Positions 1 to 8,620 of a stretch of 64,000 nt of DNA are shown one piece after another. Both the position numbers and the translations under genes were made by a program. Source of the stretch: CAVZVZ01 sp963778895. Lineage in GTDB: Bacteria; Actinomycetota; Acidimicrobiia; Acidimicrobiales; Acidimicrobilacustridaceae. The notes below the pieces were generated by a model. That model made no database searches, had not been told where the DNA came from, and worked only from the letters and a program-made list of their open reading frames with translations. Every line of letters begins with the position of its first letter. Position 1 is the first letter of the stretch. The stretch covers positions 2,232,001 through 2,296,000 of the forward strand of contig CAVZVZ010000005.1 in NCBI GenBank assembly GCA_963778895.1, in the 5' to 3' direction.

Positions 1-564
1 GGCCTCGAACCAGTCCGGGTGGTTCACCACTTCGTGGCGCCAGTCGACGAGCCGGGCATTGGAATGGGCGGCGGCGCGGTCGATCACCATCTGATTGACC
101 ACCGGGGCCCATTGCGGGAAGCCGTAGAACCATGCGTGCTCGTCGATGAGCACCCACACCTGACAACCCAGGCTGTCGACACTCGTGAACGCGGTGTCCA
201 AGGCGACCGATACGTCCTGGGTCGACTGCGCACCACGGTAGAGATCGAAGGCATCGTTCGCGGTGGTGACGATCACGACCGCGTTCGGCTTCGCGACTGC
301 GGCTCCGTTGAGACGCGCCTGGGACGAACGGGTGTTGACGCTCGGTTCGCCGTGTAGCGACACCTGCCACCCGCGTCCTTGCAGGGCAGGTTTGATCGCA
401 TTCGCGCCGAAGTCGACGAGCGAGTCACCGATGACGACGACCTTGGCTCCGTCGGGCGCACCGCCTTCGTAGGCCGGCGGCATGGTGCACGCCGCGGCGA
501 TCCCGACAACCGCCAAGAGGATCAGCGCAATGTGACGCCGGCGGCCTCGCGCGACACCGGCCAC
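1..564 (-). CDS. SGNH/GDSL-type hydrolase, lipoprotein-like (runs off window)
   Basis: Read on the minus strand this frame is open from a GTG at 562-564 to the window edge. The N-terminus has basic residues, a hydrophobic stretch and AAAC, which looks like a lipoprotein signal. About residue 45 comes VVVIGDSLVDFGANAI, the GDS block of SGNH hydrolases with its nucleophile Ser, and later TTANDAFD, a candidate for the Asn block; the C-terminal Asp-x-x-His block lies outside the window. It overlaps the end of the FtsK-like gene by about 40 bases, so the two are probably co-transcribed. Enzymes of this fold are esterases, lipases or acyltransferases of the envelope; the substrate cannot be told. 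The start is uncertain; an ATG at 483 would remove the signal. Confidence 0.72.
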   Translation of the reverse strand, partial: MAGVARGRRRHIALILLAVVGIAAACTMPPAYEGGAPDGAKVVVIGDSLVDFGANAIKPALQGRGWQVSLHGEPSVNTRSSQARLNGAAVAKPNAVVIVTTANDAFDLYRGAQSTQDVSVALDTAFTSVDSLGCQVWVLIDEHAWFYGFPQWAPVVNQMVIDRAAAHSNARLVDWRHEVVNHPDWFEA

Positions 565-3486
565 GCCGCTCGCAGGTTGGCCAGCCAACTGGCGTCGGGT
601 ATGGCATACGGTCGCGACCGCACGAGTCGCGCTTCGAACTCGTCGTAGAGCAGGGTCTGATGGGGCCGCAGGCTGGCGGCCGCCGGACTGTCGATCACCG
701 CTTGGGACGTCGCGCCGTCGAGCGGACCGACCACCCGAAGCGCGAAACCGCGCCACGTCTCGCGGGTCAGCTGCCGGTCGAGCGTCTCCAACGAGGTCCC
801 CCACAGCAGAGTGTGTACACCGACGGCCGGACCCTCGCTCACGATCTGTTCCAGATGAGCGAGCCCACCGTGGGAAGCGCCGTTTCCGTGGGCTTCTCCC
901 CGGGCCAAGTCGTGGGCGGCGTCGAGCCCGTTGACCACCAGCAGGCACGGCGGGGCGTCGGCGTGGTTGTGGGCCAAACGGTTGACGACGGTGTTGCGCA
1001 CCCGTTCGAGCGTCTCGGGGAGGTTCCGCCGGCGTGCGACGGTCGTCGTGTGGGCCAGGTCGCCGAGGGGCAGCACGGCCTCCCCGAACCCGTCCTCGAC
1101 GGGCATGAAGTCGAGCACGTACAGCTCGAGCTGTCCGGGGTTGGCGAGTGCCGCGGTCAACACCGCACCCGCGAGCAGTCCCTGACCGACATCGGGCCGG
1201 TCGTGCACGACCAACATGTTGGCGCCGTCGCGGCGGGACAACACGACTTCGACCGGAGAGCCGAGGGCCGCCGGCTCACCCAGCCACATGCGGACCAACG
1301 CGGGTTGACCGACCTGCGGCTCGCGAGCTCGCAACAGATCGAGCGGAGCGTCTTCGATACGCGCCACGTCGCGACCGTCGACGACCTGCGGGGCGCGAGC
1401 GAACCGGTCGGCGTCGGCGCGGATCCGCAGCGCGCGCAACATGCTCGAGTGCTCGGCGAGGTCGACGACCCGCAGCGATCCGCTCGTCGCCCCGGAGTGT
1501 GAACTACGGGCGGGCGCGACCACCGATGCTGTTGTCGGATCGGTCGCCGAGAGCACGACGCGCGTGATGGCGTCGTCGGCGAGCTCCTCGAGCACGCGCG
1601 GTTCGCCGCTGGCGTCATGGCTCGTGAGAACAAGGTGCACACCTGCCACGCCACCGTCGAGCGCGAAGCGCGCCAGGAGGTCTCGAGTTTCGCGGGCCAG
1701 CTTGTCGTGGTGCGCGAACAGCTCGTCGGCACCGTCGACGATCACGATGAGCCGGGGCAAGGCGTTGCCGGTCTCGTCGCGGTATTGGCGGTAGCCACCG
1801 CGTGACGTGTCCGCCGCCTGGAACAGGACGAGGCGGCGGGTGATCTCGGCCACCGCGCTCTCGAGCGCCGAGACCGCCAGCTCACGGTCGGCGGAGGTCG
1901 CCACCAAGCGAGCGTGCGGGAGCCGGCGGCGTCCGTAGTCCTCGAAGTCGCGGCTGCCGCCGAGGCCGACCAACATCAGTTGCACTTCTGTTGGCGCGTA
2001 CGTCATGCCGATATCGGTGATCACACCGTGCAGCATCGTGGTGAGCCCCGATCCCGGGGGTCCGGACGCGACCACGGTGGCCGGTCGAGTCGTCGAGCAC
2101 GACGCCCAGCGGTTCGGCGCGACCGGCCCGGCCCAGGACGATCTGTACGTGCTCGGCGGCGTCACCGAGCCACCACGTCGACTCGTCGACGAGCTCGGCT
2201 GGATTCTGCTCCGGGGCGTGCTCCGCCCCCTGTTCGACCGCGGCGACGATGCCGTTGGTGAGGGCAGACGGCGGCATCTCGTCGAGGTCGACTCGCCAGT
2301 TGCCGTCGCCCGTCGTGGTGATGAAGCCCTTCTTGGCCGGCCTCACGGCGCGCAGCGTCGGCAGCGCTCGAGCTTCGGCGGGCTGGCGTACGGGTCGAGG
2401 GTCCTTCACCACGATGGTCGTCACGCCTCGCCGAGCGCCGGAGTCCGCGAGCGTGCGCAACAGTGTCACGCCGCGCAGGCTCATGCCGGTCGGATGGTCG
2501 AACACCACCACGACCTCGCGCCGTCGCGAGTCGTCGGTCGGCGCGGTGAGCTCGGCGAGCGCGTCCTCGATCGCCCGCTCGTCGGTGAGCACACGGACGA
2601 GCCCGGTTTCTTCGCCGGATACGAGGCGCTGGAACGGAACGACGGATTCACCGAGCGCTGAGGGGTCGATGAACGTGAAGCGCGCGCTCCCCGCCGGGAA
2701 GGCCGCGAGCAGACGAAGGGCCAGCGACTGCGCGGCTGCGACTGCCAGCTCGCGCTCGCGGCCCGGCTCGATCAACAATCCTGCGTCGGTCTCGAGGTCG
2801 ATCAATGCAGGTATGCCGGACGAACCCAGGCGGTCATCGGTGAAGCGACCGAAACGAACGAGCGACGCCGGTTCGGACGAGGCTTGCCAATCGGACCACT
2901 CGGGTAGGCCCCAGTCGCGCGCGGGTAGCGGTAGCTCGGCATCGAAGGCATCGAGGTCGCGTCGCAAGGTGGCCGAGGCTTTGTCGAACGCGAGCTGCGC
3001 CGCCGAGCTGGAGGTGTCGTCACCGTCGCCCAGGTTGGCCTCGAGGGCGTCAGCGCGCGCTTCGAGGTGGTCCACCTGGACCGCCGCCTGATTGAGGAGC
3101 GCACCGATGTCCGGCACACGCATCGCGCCGGTGATGCCGCGGGCGAGCTTCATCTCACTCTGGAGCTGGCTCACCACCTGATCGAAGGTGCGGTTGGTGT
3201 CGACTTCGACGGTCTGGCGGAGCACACCCTCGAGCACGTCTCGCCGACCTTTGTTGTCGGCGATCTCTCTCGCCGTGCGGTAGAGCTCGTTCAGTTCCTC
3301 GGTCGCGCGCGCAACGGCTGCCCGGTCCCGGTCCACGAGCTGTTGCAGAGCGACCTGCTTGCTCGCCTGTCCGTCCTCGAACTCCGCCATCTCTTGTTCG
3401 AGAGCGGCGAGGACCTTGGAGGTGAGTTTGAGCAGTTCGTCGGCGACTGCCGTTGCTGGGATCGACGCGCGGGCCGCGTCAGCCAT
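522..3486 (-). CDS. FtsK/SpoIIIE-like multidomain protein with coiled-coil N-terminus (one frameshift)
   Basis: The reading frame changes once near 2090, within CCCCCGGGA-rich sequence. Joined, the protein is about 990 residues: an N-terminal region rich in Glu, Arg and Ala heptads (coiled coil), then three FtsK-like ATPase repeats, the last ending in the RVVGPLDGATSQAVIDSP-type tail seen in SpoIIIE-family proteins. The P-loop positions are odd: LLIEPGREREL in repeat 1, GPPGSGLTT in repeat 2 (Leu where Lys is expected), and HDRPDVGQGL in repeat 3. A Walker B-like RLIVIVDGADELF is present in repeat 2. Known relatives pump DNA or type VII substrates. Here ATPase ability is doubtful. The open frame extends further upstream, but that part matches a TetR C-terminal domain, so ATG 3486 is preferred; no strong ribosome site is seen. 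Confidence 0.7.
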
Positions 3487-3559
3487 GTCCGTATCGATGA
3501 TGCACGTCGTCTCATCGGCAGAATCGCGGGCCGAGAAAAGCGCGAAACGCGCGAATCGC

Positions 3560-3893
3560 TCTCCGCGGAGGAGCAGGCCGGCCAGGTTCTGATCGACGAC
3601 CTGCCCGAGGTACACCTCGAGCGGCGGAAACTCCAGGTCATGGGCTATGAACAGCGACGCCACCCCGTGGACCGCGGCCACAACGCGAGCGAGATGAGCC
3701 CAGGGTCTCCGTCTCGGTCGGCAGCCCGCTCATGAAGAGGACTCGATACTGCTCGGGGAACCCCAGCGCGAACTCGGAGTAGGCGAAGGCCATGACTCGG
3801 ATCTGGTCGGCCGGCGTCGGGTCTACGAGCGTGTTGACCTCAGCGAGGCCCACGCCGAACCCGGACTCCTGCGGCCGCTGAGCGGTGCAGTAT
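3560..3893 (-). pseudogene. TetR-family regulator, C-terminal (WHG) fragment
   Basis: Two frames joined near 3715 give a typical TetR ligand-binding tail: ADQIRVMAFAYSEFALGFPE, then QYRVLFMSGLP, then ARVVAAVHGVASLFIAHDLE. The DNA-binding N-terminus is missing; a stop lies directly upstream and the CBS gene follows. The fragment runs without a stop into the FtsK-like frame, so either its stop was lost or another indel hides it. It is probably a dead remnant of a deletion that joined the flanking genes. Confidence 0.6.
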
Positions 3894-3909
3894 CAGCCGT
3901 CGGGGCAGG

Positions 3910-4341
3910 TCAGCGCCCGGTCTCGATGTAGTCGTGCAGCGTCTGGGCTTCGACTTGGAGCTCTTCGAGACGATGTTTCACCACGTCGCCGATGCTCACG
4001 ATGCCGACCAGTCTGTCGCCGTCGACGACCGGGAGGTGGCGCACGCGCTGCTCGGTCATGGTGGCCATGAGGGTGTCGATACCGTCGTCGAGAACGCACG
4101 TGGCGACCGTGGTCGTCATGAGGCTGGCCACCGGCGCGTCCAGGACACCGACACCCTGCGTGGCGAGCCCGCGCACGATGTCGCGCTCGGAGAGGATGCC
4201 GCGCACCCGGTCATCGGCCGCGATGATCAGCGCGCCGATCCTGCGCTCGGCGAGCATGCGGGCGGCCTCGCCAACGGTCGCGTCCTCGTCGATGGTGACG
4301 ATGTCGGCGCCCTTCTTCTGAAGGATCGCTCGAACGAGCAT
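3910..4341 (-). CDS. Tandem CBS-domain protein
   Basis: 143 residues containing two CBS repeats and little else (about 8-60 and 75-130), with the LxVVDxxxLVGIVSxxDVV pattern in the second. Such proteins bind adenine nucleotides and sense energy state or regulate partners. The start ATG has a good ribosome site (GGAGG, 5 bases upstream). It is divergent from a TetR gene at 4511. No partner enzyme is fused, so the regulated target is unknown. Confidence 0.9.
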   Translation of the reverse strand: MLVRAILQKKGADIVTIDEDATVGEAARMLAERRIGALIIAADDRVRGILSERDIVRGLATQGVGVLDAPVASLMTTTVATCVLDDGIDTLMATMTEQRVRHLPVVDGDRLVGIVSIGDVVKHRLEELQVEAQTLHDYIETGR

Positions 4342-4510
4342 GAGGACCTCCGATCAACTGATCGCTCCCGTGATGATGCCCGGATGTCTCGCCTGAGAAA
4401 AGCCCCGCCATCAGATCGTCATCTCGTGTGCTCTGGCCTGGTGCAAGACGCGCCCGACATCCGGGACTCGCTCTCGGTGTGCTGCTGCGTCGCCCTGCCA
4501 TACTGGCCGC

Positions 4511-5137
4511 ATGTCGCAAGCCACGACGTCGGCGCCGGTAGTCACGGGTAGGCGCGCCCAGCAAAAAGCGTCCACCCGCGCGGCCATCACCGCCGCGGCG
4601 CAGACGCTGATCGGTGAGCGCGGGTTCGACGCGGTGACCGTCGGCGACATCGCCGAATCCGCCGATGTCTCTCATCGCACCTTCTACCGATACTTCCCGT
4701 CCAAGGAAGACGCGCTGCTGGCCGACTTCAAGGACTTCCTCGACGACTTCGTGGCGTTGGTCGCGGCGCGTCCCGCCGACGAGCATCCGGTCGACTCGCT
4801 CGTCCGCACGCTCGACACGATCGCGCTCGCTCTGCCTGTCGACGCCGACCAGTTCAACTGGATCTACGAACTGGTCGAAGGTGAGCCGGCTCTAGGTGGT
4901 GTGCAACACCGCTTGTTGCTCGAGGCACAAGACCGGTTGACCAACTTGTTCGCGCAGAAGCTCGGCGTGTCGCCTCGCTCGCTCGAACCGCGACTGTTCG
5001 CGTCCGGGGCTACGGCGTCGTATCAAGCAGCCGTCCGCACGTGGGTCGTGTTGCCGGCTGACGAACGGACGATGACAGTGTGGGCGCTCGGTCGCGAGGC
5101 ACTCGAGACCTTCGCCCAAGGACTGCGCAACCGCTGA
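4511..5137 (+). CDS. TetR/AcrR-family transcriptional regulator
   Basis: 208 residues. Residues 20-70 form the TetR helix-turn-helix (TRAAITAAAQTLIGERGF ... DVSHRTFYRYFPSKEDAL), followed by a helical C-terminal domain for ligand and dimer contacts. Length and layout are normal for the family. It is divergent from the CBS gene and convergent with the metallo-beta-lactamase-fold gene, which ends three bases after its stop; its likely target is itself or the divergent gene. The ligand is unknown. Confidence 0.93.
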   Translation: MSQATTSAPVVTGRRAQQKASTRAAITAAAQTLIGERGFDAVTVGDIAESADVSHRTFYRYFPSKEDALLADFKDFLDDFVALVAARPADEHPVDSLVRTLDTIALALPVDADQFNWIYELVEGEPALGGVQHRLLLEAQDRLTNLFAQKLGVSPRSLEPRLFASGATASYQAAVRTWVVLPADERTMTVWALGREALETFAQGLRNR

Positions 5138-5139
5138 GA

Positions 5140-5949
5140 TCAACCAGGTTCGGGCACCAGGGCGTAGCCCGAGTCGTGACGGCGCATCCGGCCACCGCCG
5201 GGGCCGCCGACCAACGTGGTCAGCAGCACGCCATCGCGTGACACGAGCTCGTCGAAGATCTGCCGACGAGAAGCGATTGCGGTCTCTCGCATGGGATTGT
5301 CGACATCGCCGGAGGTGGGATCGTCGATCTGGAGCGGCGTGAGGACGAGGTGGCCGATGTAGATGGCCAAGTCGTCATCGCTCTCGATGCGCACCGCTAC
5401 GTGCCCGAAGTTGTGGCCGGGCGCGGGCATGAGCGACACGGCTGAGGTCAGTGGGAGCGGAGGGTGGATCCCCTCGACCTCGCGCATGGCCCGCAGCTCC
5501 GCCAGGCCCTCGTGGCCGTTGATCGGCTCGCCGCCGTCGATGGCGGCCAGCTCGTCGGCGGGGTAGAGGTAGCGGGCGTTGGGGAACGCTGCGGTCCACC
5601 CATCGGCGTCGGGGACCGTGTTCCAGCCGATCCCGTCGAGGTGGGTGTTCACGACCACGTCAATCGACTCGGCCGGGAACCCGGCCGCCGCCAGCTCGTC
5701 GAGAAGCCGGGTCGCATGGTCAGCGGCATCGGCTTCGTCACGTGGGAAGTCGTTCGCCAGCCACGGATCGACAACGATGCGTTGGCCGTCGGACTCGATG
5801 GCCAACGCCGTGAACGCGATGCCGACCTCGCTCGTCGATGGCGCAAAAGCGGGCACGCACCACTCGGGGATCGGTTCGGCACTCGGTACGGCGAAGTCGA
5901 GGTCCTCGATGCGAACGATCTCGACGTTGCCGATCGACCAGCGATGCAT
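5140..5949 (-). CDS. Metallo-beta-lactamase-fold protein with degenerate metal site
   Basis: About 269 residues from ATG 5949. The layout follows the lactonase-like group of the fold: VVNTHLDGIGWN near residue 101, FPNARYLYPADEL, PAPGHNFGHVAV and a late IGHLVLTPLQIDDP. In active relatives the first motif is THxHxDHxGWN and the later one carries a bridging Asp (GDxxHHPLQ). Here the first motif is two residues shorter and keeps only one of the His/Asp ligands, and the Asp is His. The flanking sequence is otherwise intact and there is no frameshift, so this is probably a genuine protein that is either non-catalytic or uses a changed site. Function unknown. Confidence 0.82.
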   Translation of the reverse strand: MHRWSIGNVEIVRIEDLDFAVPSAEPIPEWCVPAFAPSTSEVGIAFTALAIESDGQRIVVDPWLANDFPRDEADAADHATRLLDELAAAGFPAESIDVVVNTHLDGIGWNTVPDADGWTAAFPNARYLYPADELAAIDGGEPINGHEGLAELRAMREVEGIHPPLPLTSAVSLMPAPGHNFGHVAVRIESDDDLAIYIGHLVLTPLQIDDPTSGDVDNPMRETAIASRRQIFDELVSRDGVLLTTLVGGPGGGRMRRHDSGYALVPEPG

Positions 5950-5981
5950 GCCCGAAGTCTGGCGCAAGTGGCTCGCGTTGC

Positions 5982-6842
5982 TCAACGGTTTGCCAGGAAC
6001 GACTTCATCGAGTCGGCGATCGCCATGGCGGCTCGCTGGCGGAACGTCGGATCCTTCATCGACGCGGCGTCGATGGAGTTGCGCATGTTGCCGCACTCGA
6101 TGAACACCTTGGGTATGCGTGACAGGTTCAGGCCACCGAGGTCGCTTCTCACCATCAGGCCGTCGGACCCGATGTAGTCGGCGGTCGGTATGCCGGTCTC
6201 AGCGCGATAGGTGTCGCGCAGAACGGTTCCGAAGGCAGTCGAAGGGTCAATGATCCCGTCGTTGTAACCCGGTACGAGCGCCGGAGTGAGTACATGGAAC
6301 CCGCGACCACTGGCTGGTCCACCGTCGCCGTGGATGGAAACGCCGAGGTCGGCGTGCGCGTCGTTGCCGATGGCCGCACGTTCCGTGACACAGGGGCCCC
6401 ACCCCGAGCTGTCGGAACGAGTCATCACCACGGTTGCCCCCTCACGCTCGAGAATCGACTCGAGCCGATCGGCGACGTCCATGGTGAAGGCGTATTCCGG
6501 GTAGCCGTCGTTGGTGGACGTACCGGTTGTGTCGCATTCCTTTGAACCGTTCCCTACGAAGACCGACTTGTTGATGTCGGCCGAGTGCGATGCGTTTCCC
6601 CCGTTGTGACCGGCGTCCACGACGATGACCTTGCCCGCGAGCGGCGACGTCGTCGGATCTGGGGGTTGCGACGACGTGGGATCCGGTACCTCGGTTGGTG
6701 GCGTCGTGTCGCGGGACACTGGAGTCGTGTCGACATCGGTGTCCACGGGTGCCGTCGACTCGGCGCGCGAGCAGCCGACGGCGAGCAGCACCACCAACGC
6801 AGCCACGACTGCGGAGCAGCGACCGCGGGGGTGCGATCTCAG
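5982..6842 (-). CDS. N-acetylmuramoyl-L-alanine amidase (Amidase_3), lipoprotein
   Basis: A secreted cell-wall hydrolase that cuts between muramic acid and the stem peptide. After a hydrophobic stretch with the lipobox LAVGC there is a Thr/Ser/Pro-rich linker, then the amidase domain beginning VIVVDAGHNGG. Zinc and catalytic residues are visible: His in DAGHNG, Glu in YPEYAFT, His in SIHGDGG, and Glu in FIECGNM. Downstream end at TAA-region 5982. The start is uncertain: the frame opens further upstream, but the neighbour's stop lies at 6839-6841, so translation probably begins close to it (CTG 6842 or GTG 6806); the upstream zinc-ribbon gene is likely co-transcribed. Confidence 0.85.
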   Translation of the reverse strand: MRSHPRGRCSAVVAALVVLLAVGCSRAESTAPVDTDVDTTPVSRDTTPPTEVPDPTSSQPPDPTTSPLAGKVIVVDAGHNGGNASHSADINKSVFVGNGSKECDTTGTSTNDGYPEYAFTMDVADRLESILEREGATVVMTRSDSSGWGPCVTERAAIGNDAHADLGVSIHGDGGPASGRGFHVLTPALVPGYNDGIIDPSTAFGTVLRDTYRAETGIPTADYIGSDGLMVRSDLGGLNLSRIPKVFIECGNMRNSIDAASMKDPTFRQRAAMAIADSMKSFLANR

Positions 6843-7783
6843 AGGTCGGCCTGGGCCCAGTCGGACCGCAATCCATACCGCGCCGCCGCCGGGTTGTACA
6901 CGGCGACGAATTGGATCTTCGCGTCCGTGGCGGCCTGATCCGTCCGACGGGCTGCCACGAGGAGTGGGTTGGGGTCGGTCGGACTGATCGGTTCGCACGT
7001 CGTCATGGCCGAGACGACTTGCTGGTACGAGGTGTCGGACTGCAGCGAGTTGTCGAGGGCCTCGACCAATGACGCCTTCGCCGTCGCCGACCCTTGATCG
7101 GGAGCGGTCAAACGGTTCACCTGGTCGAGTTCGGTCTGGCGAGCTTCGGCGATCGTTTGGATCTGCGAGGCCGCCGCTGTTGGGTCCGTACAGCTGCCCA
7201 GTGAGTTCAGCGCATCCGAGAGCTTGCCGCGGTTGCCCACCCATTGTCCGAGGATGGCATCGAGCTGGCGGTAGTAGATCTCCAACGATTCGGAAGCGCT
7301 CGACGTGGGGGGCGTGCGCAGCAGCGTCGTTTGTGTCGAGGCGCTGGTGGCGGGCGACTTGGTGGTCGAGCTCGATTGCCCGCCTGCCGCCTCGACGGTG
7401 TTGTCGCTCTTGGTCGCGAACCACACTCCGCCTGCGATGATCAGGCCGAGCAGAACCACCGCCGCGGCCACCAGCGGCCAGCGACGGCCGCGTTGCGCCG
7501 GCGGTTGTGGGGGGACTGCCCCGGCGACGGGAGGGGTCGGAGCGGGTGGCGGAGGAACGACCGGTGGCGGCGGCGTGGGCGGTGCCGGCTCGATGACGGG
7601 GAGGGGTGCAGTCACATCAGGTGCGGCGACGACTGGGAGCCCGCACTCGTTGCAGAACCGGAATCCGGGTTTCACGACGTGTCCGTTGGGACACGTCGGT
7701 TCCACATCGATCGTGGCCGCACCGCATTCCTGACAGAAGGTGTGCACCTCGGTCACCGGATGCCCGTTCGGACAGGCTTTCAT
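6839..7783 (-). CDS. Double zinc-ribbon, proline-rich, single-pass membrane protein
   Basis: 314 residues. Two CPxG-type zinc knuckles at the N-terminus (CPNGH ... CQECG and CPNGH ... CNECG) are followed by a Pro-rich linker (about 60-95), one transmembrane helix (about 100-120) and an extracytoplasmic helical domain with several Cys. The ribbons would be cytoplasmic. Related proteins are common in actinobacteria without known function. It sits between an amidase and a second zinc-ribbon membrane protein, so a role around the envelope is possible. Confidence 0.8.
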   Translation of the reverse strand: MKACPNGHPVTEVHTFCQECGAATIDVEPTCPNGHVVKPGFRFCNECGLPVVAAPDVTAPLPVIEPAPPTPPPPVVPPPPAPTPPVAGAVPPQPPAQRGRRWPLVAAAVVLLGLIIAGGVWFATKSDNTVEAAGGQSSSTTKSPATSASTQTTLLRTPPTSSASESLEIYYRQLDAILGQWVGNRGKLSDALNSLGSCTDPTAAASQIQTIAEARQTELDQVNRLTAPDQGSATAKASLVEALDNSLQSDTSYQQVVSAMTTCEPISPTDPNPLLVAARRTDQAATDAKIQFVAVYNPAAARYGLRSDWAQADL

Positions 7784-7802
7784 GTCGCGCTCCTCGGGCC
7801 GT

Positions 7803-8443
7803 TCACGAGCACTTGCCGAACGCGTCGAGGATCTTCGAGCTCATGGCGGGCGGCAGGTCTGAGATGTCGGACTGGTCAGAGATGTTGGCGACGTCCTTCT
7901 CCGTGACCCCGTGACCGGCAAGGTAATCGGCCATACAGCCGCATTCTCCGGCAGTGAAGTTGTGAGTGGACGACGACCATTCATTCACACACTCGGTGAC
8001 GTACGACGTGCGCATCGCACTCGACCATTTGGTGCCGTTGTCGTGCCGGACGAACACGAAGACCGCGGCGGCGGCGAGCAGGAGGAACATCACGGCTCCC
8101 GCCGCGGCGATCGCGATCACGGCGCCGGATCGACTGGTGCTGGGTGCCGCGGATGTGGGTGTTGCGGTGGCCGGCAGGTTCGCTTGTTCGGGCGGATACC
8201 AGTTGCCGTCGGACGCCAGCCACCAACCTGTCGCCGGTGGAACGTTCCGGGGTGCCTCGGGAGGCGGTTGGGGGCCTCGGGCGCCGGCGTAGGCGCGGCC
8301 GGTTGGCTCACGACCGCGCTGGCCTGTTCGGGTGGATACCAGTTCCCGTCAGACGCAAGCCACCACCCCGCGAAGGACGCGCCACAGGACGAGCAGAACT
8401 TCGAACCCTCATCGTTGTGAGTACCGCACCCACGACAGTTCAC
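7803..8443 (-). CDS. Zinc-ribbon protein with two WWLASDGNWYPPEQ motifs and one TM helix (frameshift near 8275)
   Basis: The N-terminal frame starts MNCRGCGTHND ... CSSCGASF (zinc ribbon), followed by WWLASDGNWYPPEQ. The frame then changes in a run of five C near 8275 and the second frame carries another copy of the same motif, a transmembrane helix (IAIAAAGAVMFLLLAAAAVF) and a small Cys-containing external domain ending FGKCS. Joined length is about 213 residues. The repeated motif resembles DUF2510-like modules that are frequent in Acidimicrobiia. Function unknown. A homopolymer indel is the simplest reason for the break. Confidence 0.68.
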
Positions 8444-8620
8444 TGCCCCTCCCGCTCTTTGATCGGCCAGAACGTTAGTCGGTTCCGTTCAATCATCGAA
8501 TGGCGGCCCGGAGCTATCGTGCGGCGCACGTTGGGCTTGTTGTGGTGGTGACAGACGCGGGGGTGGATGCGTTCGATTGTCTGTGGTGGTGGATGGTCGT
8601 GTCGAGTGGGAACGGAGAGC

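Noticed and set aside
19..357. Open plus-strand frame at the left edge
   Set aside because: It is the complement of the SGNH hydrolase frame; the minus strand reads as a clear protein, the plus strand does not.
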